From contig NZ_AP018365.1 in NCBI RefSeq assembly GCF_016756395.1, positions 5,211,001-5,275,000 on the forward strand: a stretch of DNA of 64,000 bases, written 5' to 3'. The notes under the pieces are model-generated. The model did no database searches and was not told the origin of the DNA. It saw only the letters and a list, made by a program, of their open reading frames with translations. Position numbers and translations under genes: made by a program. The stretch comes from Streptomyces sp. SN-593 (lineage in GTDB: Bacteria; Actinomycetota; Actinomycetes; Streptomycetales; Streptomycetaceae). Shown one piece after another: positions 61,081-64,000 of this stretch (the stretch's first letter is position 1; every line of letters begins with the position of its first letter).

Positions 61081-61108
61081 CGTAACTCTTTCGGGTGAGG
61101 GTCGTTGA
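61081..61108 (+). promoter_or_regulatory. SigBldN-type promoter of bldM
   Basis: CGTAAC (61081-61086), exactly 16 bp, CGTTGA (61103-61108): identical to the published SigBldN consensus, and bldM is its known target in S. coelicolor. A CGGGTGA half-site within the spacer (61092-61098) resembles BldM-type half-sites. Confidence 0.85.
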
Positions 61109-61238
61109 GTGTGGCGGAAGCGGTTGGCGGGATCACATGATTCGGGCACATGCCCGAGCCGTCAGCCCCAACGGTGAAGATTCGTACTTCGTACAGCCTG
61201 GAGGCACAAGTGACGCGGTTCAGCTGCGGGGGGCGGTC

Positions 61239-61850
61239 ATGACTTCCGTCCTCGTCTGCGACGACTCCCCGCTCGCCCGAGAGGCCCTGCGCCGCGCGGT
61301 GGCCACCGTGCCCGGCGTCGAGCGCGTGACCACCGCGGCCAACGGCGAGGAAGTCCTCCGCCGCTGGGGTGCCGACCGCTCGGACCTCATCCTGATGGAT
61401 GTCCGCATGCCCGGTCTCGGCGGCGTGGAGACGGTACGGCGGCTGCTGTCCGCCGACCCCGGCGCCCGCATCATCATGCTCACCGTCGCCGAGGACCTCG
61501 ACGGGGTGGCGCTCGCCGTGGCGGCCGGCGCGCGCGGCTACCTGCACAAGGACGCCTCGCGCGCCGAGCTGCGGGCCACCGTGACGCAGGCGCTCGCCGA
61601 CCCGACCTGGCGGCTCGCCCCGCGCCGGCTGCGCTCGGCCGAGATGGGCGCTGCGCCCACCCTGACCGCCCGGGAGATCCAGGTGCTCGAAGGGATGAGC
61701 CACGGCCGCTCCAACGCGGAGATCGGCCGGGAGCTCTTCCTGTCCGAGGACACCGTCAAGACGCACGCCCGGCGGCTGTTCAAGAAGCTCGGTGCCTCCG
61801 ACCGCGCCCACGCGGTGGCGCTCGGGTTCCGCTGGGGCCTGGTCCGCTAG
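61239..61850 (+). CDS. bldM: Response regulator BldM
   Basis: Atypical response regulator for aerial growth and sporulation; 203 residues, the S. coelicolor length. Receiver domain has D8, D9 and D54 (LILMDVRMPG); LuxR-type helix-turn-helix at about residues 140-200 (REIQVLEGMSHGRSNAEIGR). It works as a homodimer or with WhiI. ATG 61239 follows a G-rich site; frame extension to 61095 is not conserved. Stop abuts a repeat end. Confidence 0.96.
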   Translation: MTSVLVCDDSPLAREALRRAVATVPGVERVTTAANGEEVLRRWGADRSDLILMDVRMPGLGGVETVRRLLSADPGARIIMLTVAEDLDGVALAVAAGARGYLHKDASRAELRATVTQALADPTWRLAPRRLRSAEMGAAPTLTAREIQVLEGMSHGRSNAEIGRELFLSEDTVKTHARRLFKKLGASDRAHAVALGFRWGLVR

Positions 61851-61889
61851 GGCCTGTCCGGCGGATCCTGCCGGGCTCGCGGCGCGCGG
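61849..61889. repeat. Solo copy of the MITE-like end
   Basis: 41 bases starting AGGGCCTGTCCGGCGGATCC match the element end at 57103-57143 with four differences; the first two bases belong to the bldM stop codon. No matching opposite end is seen nearby. Confidence 0.7.
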
Positions 61890-63018
61890 GCCCGGCCCGT
61901 GGCGGCCCGGCTCCGCACCGGGCCTGCGGAACGGGCCAGCGCACCGGGCCGCCGCCATGCCGCGCACGGACCGGTCGGTGACGCGGCGAGGCGGGGCCCG
62001 CGGGACGGGCCCCGGGCATCGGGCCGGTGTCGGGGTACGCCTCGTCTCCGGTCCGGTCCGTGGGCGCTCCTGCGGCCGCGGTGCGGACCGTGGGGCGTTC
62101 CCTCGGCTGCGCCGGAGGACCTTCGCCAGGTGAAACGCGGTGGAGGTCCCTCGGACCGCGTCTTGGACCGTGCCCCGGGCCCCGCGCTGCGGGCCGGCAA
62201 CGGTCGGCGCGCCGCGCCCGGCCCGGCTGGCGTGGAGCCGCGCCGCGGGCCGTCGTGCCGGTCGGCGGCCGGTGAGCCGGTGCGGGGCGCGGTCCCGGGG
62301 CGATGTCGCGTCGGCCGGCGGTGATCGGGGTCCTCGTCCGGCCGGACCCGCCGTGGTACGGGTCGATCACGCCCTGCTCGGCGTCCGCCCCGATCGGGCA
62401 GCCGCCCAGGAAGGGCGCGGCCGTCCCGTCCCGGCGTATCCGGCCGGAGGCGGGGGCTCCGGGCGGGCGGGGCTCCGGGCGGATGCGGGACGCCGTACGG
62501 CCGTCGCCGGGATGAGCCCCAACCTCCCCCCACAGGTGGGGAGGCCCGGCAACCGCTGCGGGCCCACCCGCACTCAGCCATCCCGTCCGGTCCACAGGGG
62601 TGAACGTCGGTTGCGGGGCACGTGCCGCGCGACGCCGCGGCCACCCTCCGGGCCGCGGGCCACGGTTCGCGGCCACGGGCCCCGGTCACGGTTCGCGGCC
62701 GACGGCCCGGAGGCGGCTGGCGGCGCGGGTCGGCGCCTCCTCGGACCGCCCCGCTCCGGCTTCGCCCGGGCCACGGGTCGCGGGCCGTGGGCCGTGGGTC
62801 GCGGAACGGTGTTCTTCCGTGCGGCCCCGCCCCGCCCCGCCCCGGACCCCGACGCGCGGGTCGCGGGTCGCGGGTCGCCGGACGGCCGGTGGCGCGCCGC
62901 GGGACGGCGGTTCCCCGGGCGGGGCCCGCCCCCCGGCGATGATGGCGAACTCCCCTGGAAAACCCGCGGGAAGGCCGGGAGGCCGCCGGCGGGTCCACGG
63001 TTTCCCGGGGGAGGACGC
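61890..63018. other. Gene-poor, GC-rich stretch between bldM and shbA
   Basis: About 1.1 kb without a supportable gene. Long open frames occur on both strands but have repetitive Arg/Pro/Gly/Ala composition and no family similarity. The stretch contains short GC repeats (for example three CGCGGGT copies near 62857-62878 and four CCCCG copies near 62825-62840) and a CCTCCCC/GGGGAGG hairpin near 62524-62546. Possibly regulatory or degenerating DNA. Confidence 0.6.
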
Positions 63019-63075
63019 ATGCTTGACGTATGGACTTCCTCGGGGATCGGTGGGGGCCGGGTATGGCGGAGATGA
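63019..63075 (+). CDS. Possible 18-codon upstream ORF of shbA
   Basis: ATG 63019 follows a strong GGGGGAGG site (63007-63014) and encodes 18 residues with two tryptophans. Its stop overlaps ATG 63072 (ATGA), which opens a frame running without a stop into shbA. It may be a regulatory uORF; unproven. Confidence 0.3.
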   Translation: MLDVWTSSGIGGGRVWRR

Positions 63076-63446
63076 CAGCGGCGGGCGCACGGGCGCGGTC
63101 GTCCGCGTCCGTACCCGGTACGAACGGCGGGCGGGACGCCGCGCGGAGCGCGCCGTCCGGCGCGGGCTCCGCGTCCGCGACCGCCCAGGCGGCGCCGGTC
63201 GCCGGGCCGGACGCGCGGGCGTCCGCCGCGGCGCGCGGCACCTCGTCCGCGGTGCGCTCGGCCGCACCGGCCGGTGCGGGCGCCCCAACAGGGCCCGCAA
63301 CCAGGCCGGATACCGGTGTCGGCGCCGCCCACGGCGCCGGGTCGGCCGGGCCGTCGGACACCGGGAGCGGGGGACCGCATAACGCTTCGGTGCAGAAGTC
63401 CGGACGCGATGCGGCGAATCGTCCGGCGGCGAGGCACCATGGGTGG

Positions 63447-64000
63447 ATGCCTGACGACGAGCCCCCGGCCATCGGTGCCCTCGTTCGTCGCGCTGTCGAC
63501 GGGGACCAGCGGGCCACGCACGACCTGCTCGCCGCCGTCCACCCCCTCGCCGAGCGCTACTGCCGCACGAGGCTGTCCCGGTTGCCCGGCGACGCCCGGC
63601 ACTTCGTGGACGACCTCGCCCAGGAGGTGTGCCTCGCGGTGCTGTGCGCGCTGCCGCGCTACCGCGACCTGGGCCGGCCGTTCGAGGCGTTCGTGGTGTC
63701 GATCGCCTCGCACAAGATCGCCGACCTCCAGCGGGCCGCGATGCGCGGGCCCGGCGCCGCGGTGCCGTCCGACGAGATGCCGGAGAAGCCGGACGACTCG
63801 CTCGGGCCCGAGGAGCGCGCGCTGCTGAACAGCGACGCCGCCTGGGCCCGCAAGCTGCTCGCCCGGCTCCCCGACCACCTGCGCGAGCTGGTGCTGCTGC
63901 GGGTCGCGGTGGGCCTGAGCGCGGAGGAGACCGGACGGGTGCTGGGCATGTCGCCCGGCGCCGTACGCGTCGCCCAGCACCGCGCGCTCAGCCGGCTGCG
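63447..64000 (+). CDS. shbA: Sigma factor ShbA, N-terminal part (3' end outside window)
   Basis: ECF sigma factor that in Streptomyces transcribes hrdB, the gene for the principal sigma factor. About 184 residues visible, cut by the window end. Sigma region 2 (HFVDDLAQEVCLAVLCALPRY) and region 4 (LSAEETGRVLGMSPGAVRVAQ) are clear. ATG 63447 (MPDDEPPAIGALVRRAVDGD) matches homologue starts from memory. The same frame is open upstream to 63063, adding up to 128 low-complexity codons. Position after bldM is as in S. coelicolor. Confidence 0.88.
   Translation, partial: MPDDEPPAIGALVRRAVDGDQRATHDLLAAVHPLAERYCRTRLSRLPGDARHFVDDLAQEVCLAVLCALPRYRDLGRPFEAFVVSIASHKIADLQRAAMRGPGAAVPSDEMPEKPDDSLGPEERALLNSDAAWARKLLARLPDHLRELVLLRVAVGLSAEETGRVLGMSPGAVRVAQHRALSRL

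Noticed and set aside
61847..63517. 556-codon minus-strand gene between bldM and shbA
   Set aside because: Overlaps shbA and bldM ends, no domain, no ribosome-binding site, low complexity.

Overview
The window is a high-GC actinobacterial chromosome segment, most likely from Streptomyces or a close relative in the Streptomycetaceae. Evidence: strong G/C preference at third codon positions, frequent GTG starts, zinc-type S4, S14 and L36, a CIRCE-controlled groES-groEL1 locus, and at the right end the developmental genes whiD and bldM followed by the sigma factor gene shbA. It is almost entirely the conserved core of the chromosome.

Layout. 1-5925: 3' part of rpoB, then complete rpoC. 6062-8909: an MFS efflux pump with its TetR regulator and a small DUF1707 membrane protein. 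9229-13585: str operon (rpsL, rpsG, fusA, tuf). 13687-16827: a minus-strand ABC-2-like exporter pair and a tiny secreted peptide gene. 17384-27093: S10/spc block, rpsJ to rplO without interruption. 27288-34332: secY, adk, map, infA, rpmJ, rpsM, rpsK, rpsD, rpoA, rplQ. 34438-39685: truA, a membrane-anchored protein, an ABC-F ATPase, rplM-rpsI. 39880-48658: glmM, coaA, acpS, a YefM/YoeB-type toxin-antitoxin pair, nnr, alr, an alpha/beta hydrolase and tsaE. 48808-53822: a small protein behind a possible iron box, a cysteine-less L,D-transpeptidase-like protein, tsaB, rimI, tsaD, a small protein and a THUMP-like methyltransferase. 54050-56112: groES-groEL1. 56303-60115: SDR, MOSC, GNAT and LysR genes. 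60215-64000: whiD, bldM, a 1.6-kb gene-poor stretch, and the 5' part of shbA.

How the genes work together. Most encode the translation apparatus and RNA polymerase. The str and S10 leaders share a nearly identical hairpin motif exactly 48 nt before rpsL and before rpsJ, which suggests common control. tsaB, tsaD and tsaE supply most of the t6A tRNA-modification machinery. glmM and alr serve cell-wall precursor synthesis; coaA and acpS serve CoA and carrier-protein metabolism. whiD and bldM are developmental regulators; bldM carries an exact SigBldN-type promoter.

Non-coding highlights. There are two tandem arrays of different period (174 bp and 108 bp) sharing one GC-rich core, a roughly 165-bp MITE-like element with a solo end copy after bldM, two CIRCE operators, and a recurring leaderless architecture (-10 box, six bases, start codon). 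No rRNA, tRNA, CRISPR array or prophage was found. I see no obvious large novel gene system; the unusual material is in leaders, repeats and altered small proteins.
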